This document shows, in pieces, positions 1 to 43,275 of a DNA stretch of 64,000 nt (within the stretch, counting starts at the first letter, position 1; the number at the start of each line of letters is the position of its first letter). The position numbers and the translations under genes are program-made. Origin of the DNA: Ovis canadensis (Eukaryota > Chordata > Mammalia > Artiodactyla > Bovidae). The notes under the pieces are model-generated. The model saw only the letters and a program-made list of their open reading frames with translations, was not told the DNA's origin and searched no databases. The stretch is taken from positions 34,202,501 through 34,266,500 of the forward strand of contig NC_091255.1 of the NCBI RefSeq assembly GCF_042477335.2, read 5' to 3'.

Positions 1-640
1 TTGTAGTGGCCCTAGCTAGAAACTGCCCAGATAGTCATCAAAAGGGAACTATGTGAATAAAGCAGTCCCTGAATCTGTAGACTGGTGGCCTCTAAGTATT
101 ACTCATTGCTCATTTAATGATAGCATGTACTTCCAGGACATGGATATTTATTTGCACGTGTGAGTATCTTAAGTGTAGGGTAAACAAATACAAAATAGAA
201 AGTTTAAAGAGATGAGATTAAAAATAAAGAGACAGAACTTTGAATATTTTTTCTTTGTGCCAGTGGGGTACAGGCTCCCTGTTTTGGAGGTTACTAGAGA
301 ATATCATGCTACCTTCCTAAAAGAGGGAAATCAAATATTGGGGACCATCATCTGATTTTGCAAAAGTGTGATTGTACAACGCAGATTGTTATGCCTTTTT
401 ATCTTCCACTAACGGATGCACTATCATTCATGGATGTGGATAGAGTCACACTCACACACACATGGTTTTACATATTCATAAGATTAGAGAAAGCAGTATG
501 AATGGATTATACCAGGCTGTCACTACTGGGACTCTATTGAGGGCAGGACAGGAAAGTTAGAAAAGAAAGGAAATCGGGGAGAGGGGGAAGATCTTCAAAA
601 AGACTATAGCAAAATGGGAAAATATTCCTAACATGAAATT
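1..640. other. Downstream flank, AT-rich, no gene seen
   Basis: No exon-like open frame, CpG cluster or recognisable ruminant retroposon is visible here. The stretch is moderately AT-rich with a short CA run near 450-460. It may hold decayed repeats that cannot be named by eye. Confidence 0.5.
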
Positions 641-808
641 GAAAGTTGCTCAGTCGGACTCTTTACAACCCCATGGACTGTAGCCCACCAGGCTCTTCTG
701 TCCATGGAATTTTCCAGGCAAGAATACTGGAGTGGGTTGCCATTTCCTCCTCTAGGGGAGCTTCCCAACCCAAGGATAGAAACTGGGTCTCCCGCATTGC
801 AGTTTCCA
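641..808 (-). mobile_element. Bov-tA SINE, minus orientation, tRNA head missing
   Basis: The stretch carries the reverse complement of the Bov-tA core: a diverged CAGTCG-type end, then the ATGGACTGTAGCCCACCAGG and GAATACTGGAGTGGGTTGCC blocks. The tRNA-like end is lost where a CHR-type SINE body begins at about 812. Confidence 0.85.
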
Positions 809-811
809 TCT

Positions 812-1037
812 GCCATGGAGCAACTAAGCCCGTGTGCCACAACTGCTGAGCCCGAGGGCTGCAACTACTGAAGCCTGTGGGGCCTCAACAAGAGAGGCCC
901 CAGCAATGAGAAGCCCATGCACTGCGACTAGAGAGTAGGCCCTGTTCGCTGACACTGGAGAGAGCCCTTGAGAAGCAACGAAGACCCAGTGCAGCCAAAT
1001 ATAAAATAAGTAATAAGTAAAAGTTTAAAAAACAATT
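812..1037 (+). mobile_element. CHR-type tRNA-Glu SINE, 5' truncated
   Basis: Plus-strand CHR body: GGAGCAACTAAGCCCGTG, CCACAACTGCTGAGCCCGAG, then AACGAAGACCCAGTGCAGCC and an A-rich AAATA tail. The tRNA-derived head is absent. It abuts a Bov-tA core, so the pair is either a composite or two insertions at one place. Confidence 0.8.
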
Positions 1038-1163
1038 CACTTATGGGCTCCACTGTCCAGCGCAGCTGCCAGATCTGGGCTGACATCCTTCGCATCTTAT
1101 GTCCTCTTCCTGGTCCCATGACTTGGCCTTACCCTGAGCAGCAAAACAAAGCTCAGCCCAGTG

Positions 1164-1186
1164 ATGAGAGAGAGAGAGAGAGAGAA
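1164..1186. repeat. (GA)n microsatellite
   Basis: A run of about eleven GA units, followed by AGATT. Confidence 0.9.
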
Positions 1187-1189
1187 GAT

Positions 1190-1889
1190 TTGGGCACAGG
1201 GTCCCCGGCCGGGGCAGCTATGGTTGGGATAAGCCCTGCTTGCTGCTCCAAGAGGCTGGAGACCAAGTCAGGCCCAGGATGCTTCCTCAGTCAGAACTCA
1301 CTGATGTCAGAGATGGTCCCACTGTCCTTGGCTACTGGGCCGTTTGAAGGGAAAATTGAATTATAATCCTAACATCTTTTGTACATCTGAAAATTTGTCA
1401 TAGTAATTAAATGCTAATAAGGCGAAGGAGATTAAATGGATAGTTTCCTTAAAGATTACACTCCACCATCCAAGGTCAGGTGGAAATTATAAGTAATGTA
1501 GTGGTGTAGTCAGATCACTCTGGCTGAATAAATGTCACGACCAAAGCAAGGAGTCACTCAGTTTTCTATATTTGAACATCTCATTAGAGCCTGTGTCATT
1601 CAAAGACGTATCGGGTGGCAGAGAGGTGACATTTAAGGTCTCTCATGGAAAGCCAAACCCTTAATTATCTGATGGAGGTTAATATGGCTATGGAACAGAG
1701 GAAGCCTGAGTATAACAGGAAATAATGGATTATGCTAAGAGCTGGTTTCAGTGGTAACCCTGGGGAGTAGACCATCCTGTTAGGATGTCAGGCCAGGGAC
1801 AGAGTTTTCCTGCTTTGCTGGTTCCCTGCCAGGCTGAATGGGGGGAACCAGGACAGTCCTCCTGGGTATCAAGAAGCGACGCCTGATGA
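1190..1889. other. Intergenic, nothing recognised
   Basis: No ruminant SINE signature, splice-bounded open frame or CpG cluster was seen between the GA repeat and the next CHR SINE. Decayed ancient repeats are possible. Confidence 0.4.
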
Positions 1890-2122
1890 AACTTCCCTGG
1901 TGGTCCAGTGTCTAAGACTCGGTGTTCCCAATTCAGGGGCCTGGGTTCGATCTCTGGTCAGAGAACTAGATCCGGCGTGCCACAGCTAAGAGTTCGAAAG
2001 CTGAAACTAAAGATCCTGCCTGCCGCAAGGAAGATCAAATATCCCGTGTGCCTCAACTAAGACCCAGCGCAGCCAAATAAATAAGTAAAAAAAAAACAAC
2101 AACAACAAAAAAAAACAACAAC
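1890..2122 (+). mobile_element. CHR-type SINE with poly-A/AAC tail
   Basis: It starts with the CTTCCCTGGTGGTCCAGTG head, has the B-box-like GGTTCGATCTCTGG, and ends GACCCAGCGCAGCCAAATAA followed by an A-rich AAC tail. Confidence 0.88.
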
Positions 2123-2212
2123 GCTGTTCCTGTCTTCACTGGTTTCAAAGCCAATGAAACAAATAAGTAAATATAGCTTTTCAAGTGAATGGAAAGTATT
2201 GTTGAGTTGATT

Positions 2213-2424
2213 GTTGCTGTGTTAGTCGCTCAGTCATGCCCAACTCTTTGAAACCCCATGGACTGTAGCCCACCAGGCTCCTCTGTCCGTGGGATTCTCC
2301 AGGCAAGTATACTGGAGTGGGCAGTCATTTCCTTCTCCAGGGGATCTTCCCCATCCAGGGATCAAACCTGGGTGTCCTGAATTGCAGGCAGATTCTTTAC
2401 AGTCTGAGCCACCATGGAAGCCCA
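2213..2424 (-). mobile_element. Bov-tA SINE
   Basis: Full-length minus-strand copy, from GTTAGTCGCTCAGTCATG to GAGCCACCATGGAAGCCC, the reverse complement of the tRNA-like head. Confidence 0.9.
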
Positions 2425-2795
2425 TTGAATTGATTTTCGAATTGAAAAAATGAAGAGGAAGAAGAGAAGAAATAAACGAAACTCATTTTTATGTTAAGAG
2501 GATTTTACTTCTCCTAGGGCACTATCCATTCTGAAGGAGACCTGACAAAGACTGGCTTCTTCAATATCCAGACTCTTGTCACTTGTAGTGGTCAGGATGG
2601 CTGGCGTGTGATTTAAAGGGACAGCTGTCTTCAGCAGCCGGAGCCCACACCTGCATGTACATACATAAACACATACAGACTGCTGGGCTCAGATCCACCA
2701 AAGATGCTTATCTAATAATACTTTGGAGGAGCAGGGCCTTTCTGTTGCCTGGAATGCTTATGACTAAGGAATGAGAACTCTGAGCTCCTGATTTA

Positions 2796-3236
2796 GTTGA
2801 CTGTTCAGTCACTAACTCATATCTAACTCTGCAACCCCATGGACGGCAACACGCCAGGCTTCCCTGTCCTTCACTATTTCCCGTAGTTTGCTTAAATTCA
2901 TGTCCACTGAGTCAGTGATGCTATCTAACCACTTCATCCTCTGCCACCCGCTTCTCCTCCTGCCTTCAATCTTTCCCAGCATCAGGGTCTTTCCCAATGA
3001 GTTGGCTCTTCCCATCAGGGGGCCAAAATACTGGAGCTTCAGCTTCAGCATTGCCACTTCCAATGAATATTCAGGGTTGATTTCCTTTAGGATTAACTGG
3101 TTTGATCTCCTTGCAGTCCAAGGGACTCTCAAGAGTCTTCTCCAGCACCACAGTTCAAAAGCATTAATTCCTTGACACTCAGCCTTCTTTACGGTCCAAC
3201 GCTCACTCTGTATGTGACTACTGGAAAAACCATGAA
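2796..3236 (-). mobile_element. BovB LINE 3' end, distal part
   Basis: Reverse complement of the BovB ORF2 tail and 3' end. The minus strand can be read as the conserved RTE C-terminal block ([25 protein letters not shown]) with substitutions. It is interrupted at about 3236 by a Bov-tA SINE and resumes after it. Confidence 0.88.
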
Positions 3237-3436
3237 GTGAAATGAAGTGAAAGTCGCTCAGTCGTGTCCGACTCTTTGAGACCCCATGGGCTATACAGTC
3301 CATGGGATTCTCCAGGCCAGAATACAGGAGTGGATAGCCTTTCCTTTCTCCAGGGGATCTTCCCAACCCAGGGATTGAAGCCAGGTCTTCTGCACTGCAG
3401 GCAGATTTTTTACCAGCTGAGCCACCAGGGAAGCCT
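3237..3436 (-). mobile_element. Bov-tA SINE nested in BovB
   Basis: Complete minus-strand SINE, from AAGTGAAAGTCGCTCAGTCG to GAGCCACCAGGGAAGCC. BovB sequence continues directly on both sides, so this SINE inserted after the LINE. Confidence 0.9.
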
Positions 3437-3533
3437 CATAGCTTTGACTATACGGACCTTTGTCAGCAAAGTAATGACTCTACTCTTTAATATGCTGTCT
3501 AGGTTTGTCACAGCTTTCCTTCCAAGGGGCAAT
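3437..3533 (-). mobile_element. BovB LINE fragment, continuation beyond the nested SINE
   Basis: CATAGCTTTGACTATACGGA through CTTTCCTTCCAAGGGGCAA continues the same BovB copy that is broken at 3236. The same block in unbroken order is at about 42785-42880, which confirms the reading. Confidence 0.85.
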
Positions 3534-3849
3534 TATGGTCCCTGTCTCTAACCTCAGTCCTTTGAAAAGCCCTCCTCCCTCTGAGGAAGTTTTCATGTCC
3601 TGGGGATGCTTGATAAATGGCCCTTAACAATGAACTCAGGTGCCCACCAAAAATATCTTGGCAAAGAATTAGCAGTGAAATGAATGGGGTCACTTCCAAA
3701 CAAGCTGAATGTGCACAATTGCCTCAATTCTAGAAACTTCTGGAAGAGATATAGGCATGCAATACAGGGGCAATCAGGTGGTTTCAGGGAAGGAGCCCTA
3801 GCCACCCCCACAACTCATTCTCAAAGCTTCATAGGAAACCCACCTCCGT

Positions 3850-3950
3850 TCCCAATCTCATTTTTCTTATCTGTAAAATGAAGGATTTGAACTTTGGGCA
3901 ACTCAGTCTCAGAAACTAAATTTTGTAAGGATTGAATGAGACAATTTATG
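3850..3950 (+). repeat. MIR-like remnant
   Basis: Contains the TTATCTGTAAAATGAAGGAT-type block typical of the MIR 3' part. Divergent and boundary-uncertain. Confidence 0.45.
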
Positions 3951-4506
3951 GTTTGGGTCGGTCAATCAAGAGGATCGATTTTTCTAAGGAAACCCAGGTG
4001 ACCTCATTATGTACCAACTTAAAAATGCTACTTGTCCTGGCTAACAGAGCACAACTTCCTACTGAGCATCTCGCATCCACCCCCATTCCTGTGAAAAGCA
4101 ACTTCTTAATCCGACAGCTCACTGTTGGTCGTGTCTCTGTCTTCATCTAGTTCTGCCACAGAGATAGAGACTATCAGAATCCCAGGGTCTCTCAATCCAA
4201 GCCCTTTGTAAAAACCCTCTGGGCTGTAAGTAACAGAAACCAAACTCAACTCAACATAAACAATAAAGGGAATTTATTGGCTCATGTAACAAAACCATCC
4301 ATAGGCGGGGCCAGTCACAGGCAAAGATAGATCCTATACTTAACAGCATCACCAAGGATCTGGTTTCCTTCTGCCTCCTGACTCTCCCTTCAGTTGTCAG
4401 CTTCATGCTGGGAGGGGTCCCCTCTAGGATTCCCAAGACAGCCACTGTCAAGATCCAAGATTACCTACTTCTTCGTTGACATCTAGCAAGGTGAATAAAA
4501 AGAGCC

Positions 4507-7500
4507 TTTATTCAACATTTCCAGAGAAAGTCTTGAAATTCCCTCTGGCTCCGTTGCCTTAGGAAACATGACCATCACTGTAGCCAGAGAGATGGGATGA
4601 GGTGTGGGCTTGGTCCAGATCATGCATCCCACCCCAGAAACGATGACAGAGACAGCCCCAGCAGAGCATAACCCACCCCTGTCAAGAGACATCAGGGGCT
4701 GCTGGGAAAGGAAATGGGGAAATGAACATCAGGGATGCAACCAACAGCCTCCAACTCATCTCTCATTTCACAGATGGGGAACTGAGACCAGAGAGAGAAA
4801 AGGCTTGTTCTAAGATCACAGCAGAGAAGAGCCGGGACCATGACTCACCCCTTTAATCTGCAGACTCGATCCTATTTCCACTCTATTCTAATTCGACCTT
4901 GTTCAGGCCAACTCAGGAAATATTGAGTGGTCATCAATGAGGGTTCAGACCAATCAATTTCTCCTAAAACCTTAATGAACTACTTTGGAAGCATCACGTT
5001 TTAAACACCTCCAACAAATTTCCAGCCAAAAGAAAACAATCCTCAGTCCCAGAAATTCTTGCAGCCACAAAGATCAACCCCAGCACTTCCATTTCCCCTC
5101 TTGGGGCCCCCTAAGAACCAAGTGGCTCCTGTTACTTTTAAGGGGAAAAATGCATTCTGGTGTGCAAATATTCTCGCATATTCATGCACTCCAAATCTAA
5201 TTTTAGCTGCTCGAGACTTCATTATAAGACGCTCACATAATTAAGCAGTTTTCTTCCCAGGGTTTGGAAGCCTGTCTATTCTTCTCTCTCATTAACACAT
5301 CACTGGGATTATCAAGAATGAGTTTCAGTTTTTTCAAATTATATATTTTGGTTTTTCCAAATTGATCCACAAGGGAGATGAAATCCATGAAAATTACATG
5401 TTTTAACACAGGTTTGTGCAACTCCACAGCCTTGCTATTAAAATTGTAATCTGTAAACAGGAGTACTCTTTTCTGGTCTGATTAGCTACATCTGCCATGC
5501 TTCTCTCCTAAATCCAAGCCTGTTTTACTCCTTGGCTGGCTGGGACAGCATCCTCTTTATGGAGAAGCTGAGAGCTAGAGATGAGGCTTAACTTGAAGAA
5601 GGACAAACAGACTTTCCCAAAAGAACAGACACATCTCCTTCCCGTGCTTCTCAGGAGCTGGGGGTGGGGGGTGACTGCTGAGAACCACTAGCACATGGAG
5701 CCTTCACATCTTACTCACCCAACGTCCAGGATCAGGTGCCGAGGTTCAGGTGTCTTGCCAGGTGGACTGACTCAACACAATGCATCCCGATCCCAACATT
5801 CCACTTATCTACATCCCTGGCTAAGGTGCACAGTAAATTCCAAGGCTATCTGAGCAAGTGGCCCTCCACCTGAAGGAGCGAGGGTCTCTGGGTACAGCAG
5901 GGAACAGTCTCATCATCTATCAGGAAGAACAGGCTGGGACCACTGTTCTCCTGAGCCCTGGGGTGGTGGGGGAAGCCCAGGAGGCCATGCCCTGCCTGCG
6001 GTCCTAGTTGGTCCTCCAGCCCCTCCACTGCTCTTTTCAGACTCCTTGACATTTGAGTCTTCTCCCCAAAGATAGTCTGCATAGCCAGGAGAGTAAGGGT
6101 CACTGCCAGGGAGCCAGTCTCTGGACTGGCTTCCCTCTCCTCCATCACTCAGGGCTGCAATCGCCTTTGAGATTCTAGGTTCACTCTGGGATGCAGGTAT
6201 TCTCTGGGCCCCCTTCCAAGGCAGGGTGAAAACTCCTGGTGGATTTCAACTGCTCTGACTACTCAGGAGAATCAGCCTCATCAGGGCTCATCGCATACTT
6301 GATCCTTGAGCCATGCTGTATCAATAATTACTTATCAAGGCCCTGGAGTTTCCAGCCTTGAGCTGAGCCCCAGCAATGCTTTAGGAGGATCTAAAATGGC
6401 CTCAGTATCGGTGTGGGTTTGGGGAAGACTCAAAAAGAACTTGGAGGCCACCAGGAATGGATGCTCAAGGCCATTCATTAAAAATTGAAGGCTAGGGAGG
6501 CTTCCCTCTGAGGAAGGGCCTCTTCTCCAGGGCCCTCAGCTCTGCCTGCCCCCGCTGGGGTGCTGTCAGTTCCAGATCTCCAGCCAGGGAGCGGATGGTC
6601 CCACATTCCCATGCCCGGCTTTCCCAAACCCCTCACGCTGCTTTCTCTTGCTAATGCAGAGGTCAGACCAGCAGGCCCAGCCCAGGCCTGGAGAAGCTGC
6701 AAAGGGACTCAGGGGCTGCCCAAGTTCAAGCCCATCCACCTTTCTCCCTCACAGGGGTCGGTGTGTGGCCAAGCTCTCAACAGCCCTCCCTGGGTCCCAC
6801 TTGTCCTGGGCTGTGCTCCCAGCTTCACCTCACCCTCTAGACTTCAGCCCCCTGGTCTCTGCAGCCCCATTTCTGAGCCCAAGATGTGTAGTGAAGGGTG
6901 ACCCAAGAAGGTAATTAGCATCAGCACCCCTTCCCCCCCAGGCTGAGCACTAGCTGGCAGTGAGGAGAGTCCTTTTCTCTGTCCCCTCCTCTGTCCTCAC
7001 CCACCCACTCCCACCTTCTTCCTGCACAGACTCAGAGGCACGCACTCACACCCACTCACCTGTTCTCAAAGCACACGAGGGCTTTTCCAAGCCTCTGAGC
7101 CTTCGAACGTGCTGTTTCCGCTGCTGCAATTCCCCTTCCCCTTCGCTCCACTGGAATAATTTCTACAGATTCCTCAGGACCAGTTCAAAGCCGCTGCAAT
7201 GCATTCTCTGACCCCATACCCAGCACACACACTCCCCTCCCCCAGCCCCTCTAGGCCCTGAGCTGTGAAGAGGAGGCCATCTTCTCAGGAGGCCTGTAAG
7301 CTCATACACAGCAGTGCCGGTAGCACCGGCTTCCCATATCCCCGAGTGGGAAAGATGTCAGTGTCACAAAACCAGAGACAGAGGGTGTGACAAAAAGACC
7401 CAGTGACAGGAAGTGGAGGGTGAATAACAGAGAACCTAGAGGGCTGGCGGGTAGGGGTCAGGCAGAAGCTGCAGCCGTGGCCTCTTCCCTCAGGGTCTTG

Positions 7501-8584
7501 ATGGGCCATGCCGCCCCCCACTTCCTCTTGACCAGGAGTGGGGGGATCCTGCAGAGAGCTGTCAAGATGGGTGGGGCAACCAGCCCAGTGGCCCCCAAGA
7601 CTCATCTCTCCTGGGTCTGCCCAGTCCAAGCGCCCCCCTCCATTGGCACTGCTGGCATATAGCCCTCTCCTGGAAGCCCAGCCCCCTCCCACCCAACCCG
7701 TCACCCCCACCCCTGGTCTCCTCACCCCTACACCCTGCTTCTGGGATAAGGCGTGAGTCCCCAGCTTTATGGGGAGGGTCGGAGAAAGAAGCCAAACAAG
7801 GAGGCGCCAATTCAAGGAGTGCTGATATTGGATGGGGCGGCGGGGGGTGCACTCCTGAGGTGGGGGTGTCTGCGGGCAGCTCTGCTCTGCCCGTATCGCC
7901 AGCAGCCCATCCAAGGAGAGGGGAGAGGCTGGACTACAGAGCCGGTCACAACACCACACACACTGGGGGATACAGACGTGCGCTCAGGGCTGCCTGGCCC
8001 AGCGGCCACAGACTGTGAGCCCGTCTCCAGGCCAGGGTCCTGGCTCCTCGGGGCACTAAGCCCACCCAGCCCAGCATCCCGCAGTCAAAGCCCCTGAGCA
8101 GCAAGCCTGCACTGGGCTGGCGACAGGAAACCCCGGGTCCCTGAGAACTCGGGGTGCACATGTGTGTCAGTGTGTCAGAGAGACAGACAGGCAGCCCCTG
8201 GGAACACATAACCTGGCGTCTGCGTGCCTGCACTGACGTTTGTGTTTGCAAGTCTGAGAATGTCAGGCACGCCCAGGGTGGTGGCTTAGGCGCATTAACG
8301 GGACACCGTGAGCGGAGCGTGGCAGGTCTAAGCGGGTCTGGCAAGGAGTGTGTGTCTCTTTGCATCTGTCCTGTGACATCGGGTCTGCTGACCGGGAGTC
8401 AGGCCCAGGTGTCCCTGTGCGGCAGGGACGCAGCCCCAGGGCGGGCCTCCGTGCACGTGGCACAGGCCCCTCCCCCTGAGCATCCCAGGGAGGCAGCGGC
8501 AGGCGAGCGTCCCAGCAAGCACGTGCTCAGCCCCGTGGAGGCGGCTGGCTCCCGGTGGGGCAGGCAGAGCAGGCCGGGAGTCTA
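4507..8584 (-). other. WSCD1: WSCD1 3' UTR (extent inferred)
   Basis: The stop codon is at 8587-8585 and the transcript continues toward lower coordinates. The region lacks ruminant SINEs, unlike nearly everything around it, which fits a long retained 3' UTR. Possible minus-strand poly(A) signals are AGTAAA at 5529-5524, CATAAA at 5561-5556, ATTAAA at 4857-4852 and AATAAA at 4512-4507. None can be chosen without transcript data. Human WSCD1 mRNA is remembered as having a multi-kilobase 3' UTR. Open frames here, including one of about 224 codons at 7959-7285, look like GC-rich chance frames. Confidence 0.45.
7085..7225. repeat. L2-like remnant
   Basis: Pyrimidine-rich stretch resembling the L2 3' end (TTCAAAGCCGCTGCAATGCA, CTCTGACCCCATACC). 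Weak call made by eye. Confidence 0.35.
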
Positions 8585-39766
<31,182 letters not shown>

Positions 39767-39889
39767 CTGGAAAAGAGAAAGGGCACTTAGAAGGAATAGG
39801 AGGGTCCACCTCTCCCACTGCCCCAGGGTCAGGAGCCCCACGCCTCTGTGCTCTGTCTGCCAAAGGGGCTGGCTATGCCGCAGAAGTGA

Positions 39890-40020
39890 GGGACAGAGAG
39901 CCTGGTTCCAACCCCAGCTCTGCCACTGGATGACTATGTGACAGCAGGTGGGCTATTTCACCTCATGGGGCCTCAGTCTCCTCATCTGTAAAATGGAACT
40001 AACGCTCTACCCTGGAGCAG
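39890..40020 (+). repeat. MIR remnant
   Basis: GAGCCTGGTTCCAACCCCAG, TGACTATGTGACAGCAGGTG and CAGTCTCCTCATCTGTAAAA follow MIR. Confidence 0.65.
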
Positions 40021-40059
40021 TAGGACAATCCACTAATGATAACAGGAAGGAGGAAAAAC

Positions 40060-40290
40060 AGCAGCAGTGACCTTGTATGAATCCTTAAACTATGTGCCAG
40101 GCTCTGAGCTAGACCCTTTATGTATCATCTCATTTAATCCTCACCCCAACCTGGAGAGAGAGATACATACAGCATTTCCCCCATTTTACAGATGAGGAAA
40201 CTGTGGCAAAGGCAGACAAAGTAAATTTCCCAGTCACACAGCTGGGGAGAAGATGAGCCAAGGGTTGGAACAGCCTGAATTCAGAGCCTG
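40060..40290 (+). repeat. MIR-family remnant
   Basis: CTATGTGCCAGGCTCTGAGC, TCATCTCATTTAATCCTCAC, CATTTTACAGATGAGGAAAC and TCCCAGTCACACAGCTGGGG, the MIRb/MIR3-type order. Confidence 0.65.
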
Positions 40291-41284
40291 GACTGTAAAC
40301 CCCCATGTGGTCCAGCCTGTAATGAACCCCATTACCTATATGTGCACTCAGGCCAGCGCATGAGTATACAGCAGGTGCTCAATGCATGTGTGTACTGGGC
40401 TTGCAAACTGTCTTTTGGAAATGCTTCTGCAGAGAGGGGTTGGCTCTAACCCAGGAGAGGGCACAGAGGAGGGAGTGGGCTTGCATAGTCTTCCCTGGTT
40501 CCTGAAGGGAGGACACCAGAGCTGGAGAGCCCCCGGGGCCGTGCACCTGTCAGCAGAGGCTGGGCTCCTGGTGTAGGGAAGCGGGGAAGGCTCTCAGAGA
40601 AGCCTTCCTGGGGTGCCCCTCTGCTACCCAGGACTCAGCTCTCACACTGGGCTTTGGTTTCCTTTGACGGCGCCTCTGAAGTGCACTGTCGGGGGTTGGC
40701 AAAGGGGCCCGCAGCTGCTGCGAGCTGGGCTGCTGGATAAGGACAGCCCGGCACACAAGGACAGGCTTGTCCCGGGGTGAAAGGCTCCGAGGAGCGTGAC
40801 TAAGCCGCTGCCTGTAACTAACAAGGCCCGGGACCCCGGCCAGGACCCCACGGCCCCTCAATGGCTGCTCTGTGCCCTGGGGACAGTGGCCGGGTGTGAG
40901 AGGAAAGACAACGTTTGGGCTCTTGTGGCCTGGCATTCCAGGGTCTGGGAGGGGGTGGTATCAGATCAGCATGACCCTTTCTGATTCAATGCCGAGAGCC
41001 ACCAGGTTCTGATACTTCTGGGGAGGGCAGGATCTGAGAATTAAGGGGGTCCAATGGGTCCTTTAGGCTGGGGCAGGGGTAGCAGGGTAGGGAGTCAGCA
41101 AATGAAGGTGGAATTAAATGCTGAGTCTGGGAGCCATTTCAAATGGGTCTCCAGAGCTTTTATTTTCTCTCTAAGCTGGTGTGTGCCAGGCCCACCCCGG
41201 CCAGCCTCGTCAGATTTGTATAACCACAGAGAAAATCCCAAGAAATCCGGACTGATCCCCCTGCCTCCAGCTTTGGCCCCTGCA

Positions 41285-41790
41285 ATCCATCCTCTGCAAG
41301 GCTGCCAAGGTGATCCTCCTAACACGCAAATCTGATCACGGTGCTCCCCTGCTTAAAACCCCTTTCAATAGCTCCCTGTGGCTTTGGGATAAACTCCAAG
41401 CTCCTTAGCGTGACATACAAGGCCCCCTTCCTGATCCAGCCCAACCAGCTCGTCTCTTGCTGGGCCCTTCCCTTCCGCTTCCTCGTGGTGTGCACATGTG
41501 TGTGTAAACACACACACACACACACCCCATGGTCCAGCAAAACAACCACAGCATGTCTGCCCTGGCGCCTTTGCACATACTTCACCTGATGTCTTTTCCT
41601 CCCTCTCTGCCTGGTGAATCCCTCTGTATCTCCAAGACTCAGCCCAGGTGTCGCTTCCTCCAAGAAGCTCTCCCTGACCACCACCCACTCACTGGTATAG
41701 ACTTCTCTGTCTCCCCATGCTGACCCTCATCCCAGCATTTGCCATCCTAGGATGATTTTAATTGTCCTTGTACTTGTCAACCATCTTTGC
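41285..41790 (-). repeat. L2-like LINE remnant
   Basis: GGTGATCCTCCTAACACGCA, AATAGCTCCCTGTGGCTTTG, CTTAGCGTGACATACAAGGC and CTCCAAGAAGCTCTCCCTGA are the classic L2 3' blocks. A GT/CA inverted stretch (41496-41525) interrupts it. Confidence 0.65.
41496..41525. repeat. (TG)n/(CA)n inverted repeat
   Basis: A short TGTGTGTGT run is followed, two A residues later, by a longer CA run, so the two arms can pair. Confidence 0.85.
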
Positions 41791-41982
41791 AGGACTGCGA
41801 CTGACTCCAGGCTAGAGGTCATATGCTCTGTACACATTTTGGTAACTCCAGCTCACAATATGAGTCCCAGCAAAACAGATGCTCAGCCCTCTCTGTGTCT
41901 GAATACATTTTTTAAATGGATGAGAAGATACACTGATAGGTGGATCCTGATATCAGAAACCTGCCTCTGTGGGAGTCTTGTT

Positions 41983-42333
41983 GTTCAGGCACTAAGTTGT
42001 GTCTGACTCTTTGCGACCCCATGGACTACAGCACTCCAGGCTTCCCTGTCCTTCACCATCTCCCACTGTTTGCTCAAACTCACGTCCATTGAGTCGGTGA
42101 TGCCATCCAACCATCTCATCCTGTTGCCCCCTTCTTCTCCTGCCCTCAATCTTTCCCAGCATCAGGGTCTTTTCCAATGTTGGCTCTTCTCATCAGGTGG
42201 CCAAAGTATTGGAGCTTTAGCTCCAGCATCAGTCCTTCCAATGAATGTGCAGGGTTGATTTCCTTAGGACTGACTGGTTTAATCTCCTTGCTGTTCAAGG
42301 GATTCTCAAGAGTCTTCTCCAGCACCACAGTGG
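41983..42333 (-). mobile_element. BovB LINE, short 5'-truncated copy
   Basis: Minus-strand BovB 3' end: AAGTTGTGTCTGACTCTTTG, TCTCCCACTGTTTGCTCAAA, AATCTTTCCCAGCATCAGGG. It is immediately followed by a second, longer BovB in the same orientation. Confidence 0.9.
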
Positions 42334-42335
42334 GG

Positions 42336-43275
42336 GATCTTCAGTTCAGTTCAGTTCAGTCACTCAGTCATGTCCAACTCTTTGCGACCCCATGAATCGC
42401 AGCACCCCAGGACTCCCTGTCCATCACCAACTCCCGGAGTTCACTCAGACTCACGTCCATCAAGTCAGTGATGCCATCCAGCCATCTCATCCTCAGTCGT
42501 CCCCTTCTCCTCCTGCCCCCAATCCCTCCCAGCATCAGAGTCTTTTCCAATGAGTCAACTCTTTGCATGAGGTGGCCAAAGTACTGGAGTTTCAGCTTTA
42601 GCATCATTCCTTCCAAAGAAATCCCAGGGCTGATCTCCTTCAGAATGGATTGGTTGGATCTCCTTGCAGTCCAAGGGACTCTCAAGAGTATTCTCCAACA
42701 CCACAATTCAAAAGCATCAATTCTTCAGTGCTCAGTCTTCTTCACAGTCCAACTCTCACATCCATACATGACCACAGGAAAAACCATAGCCTTGACTAGA
42801 CGGACCTTAGTCGGCAAAGAAATGTCTCTGCTTTTGAATATGCTATCTAGGTTGGTCATAACTTTTCTTCCAAGGAGTAAGCGTCTTTTAATTTCATGGC
42901 TGCAATCACCATCTGCAGTGATTTTGGAGCTCCCCAAAATAAAGTCTGACACTGTTTCCACTGTTTCCCCATCTATTTCCCATGACGTGATGGGACCAGA
43001 TGCCATGATCTTTGTTTTCTGAATGTTGAGCTTTAAGCCAACTTTTTCACTCTCCACTTTCACTTTCATCAAGAGGCTTTTTAGTTCCTCTTCACTTTCT
43101 GCCATAAGGGTGGTGTCATCTGCATATCTGAGGTTATTGATATTTCTCCCAGCAATCTTGATTCCAGCTTGTGCTTCTTCCGGTCCAGCGTTTCTCATGA
43201 TGTACTCTGCATAGAAGTTAAATAAGCAGGATGACAATATACAGCCTTGATGTACTCCTTTTTCTATTTTAAACC
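42336..43275 (-). mobile_element. BovB LINE, 5'-truncated, reverse transcriptase tail
   Basis: Minus-strand copy of the 3' part of ORF2 and the TTCAGTTCAG terminal repeats (42339-42358). The frame from about 43237 encodes the end of the RTE-type reverse transcriptase with the catalytic LRYADDTTLM motif, then the C-terminal block FPVVMYGCESW and [13 protein letters not shown]. An in-frame TGA at 42727-42725 breaks this frame. The endonuclease and most of the RT are missing, so it is non-functional. Confidence 0.93.

Noticed and set aside
1890..1960. tRNA-like internal promoter blocks as real tRNA genes (also at other CHR and Bov-tA heads)
   Set aside because: They are tRNA-derived heads of SINEs that lack a foldable acceptor stem and are repeated all over the window.
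2812..3366. 184-codon minus-strand frame as a gene
   Set aside because: It is the decayed C-terminal region of BovB ORF2, joined with a nested SINE.
7285..7959. 224-codon open frame on the minus strand downstream of the WSCD1 stop
   Set aside because: GC-rich, low-complexity translation without any domain or family resemblance; overlapping frames of similar length occur on both strands, as expected in a GC-rich 3' UTR.
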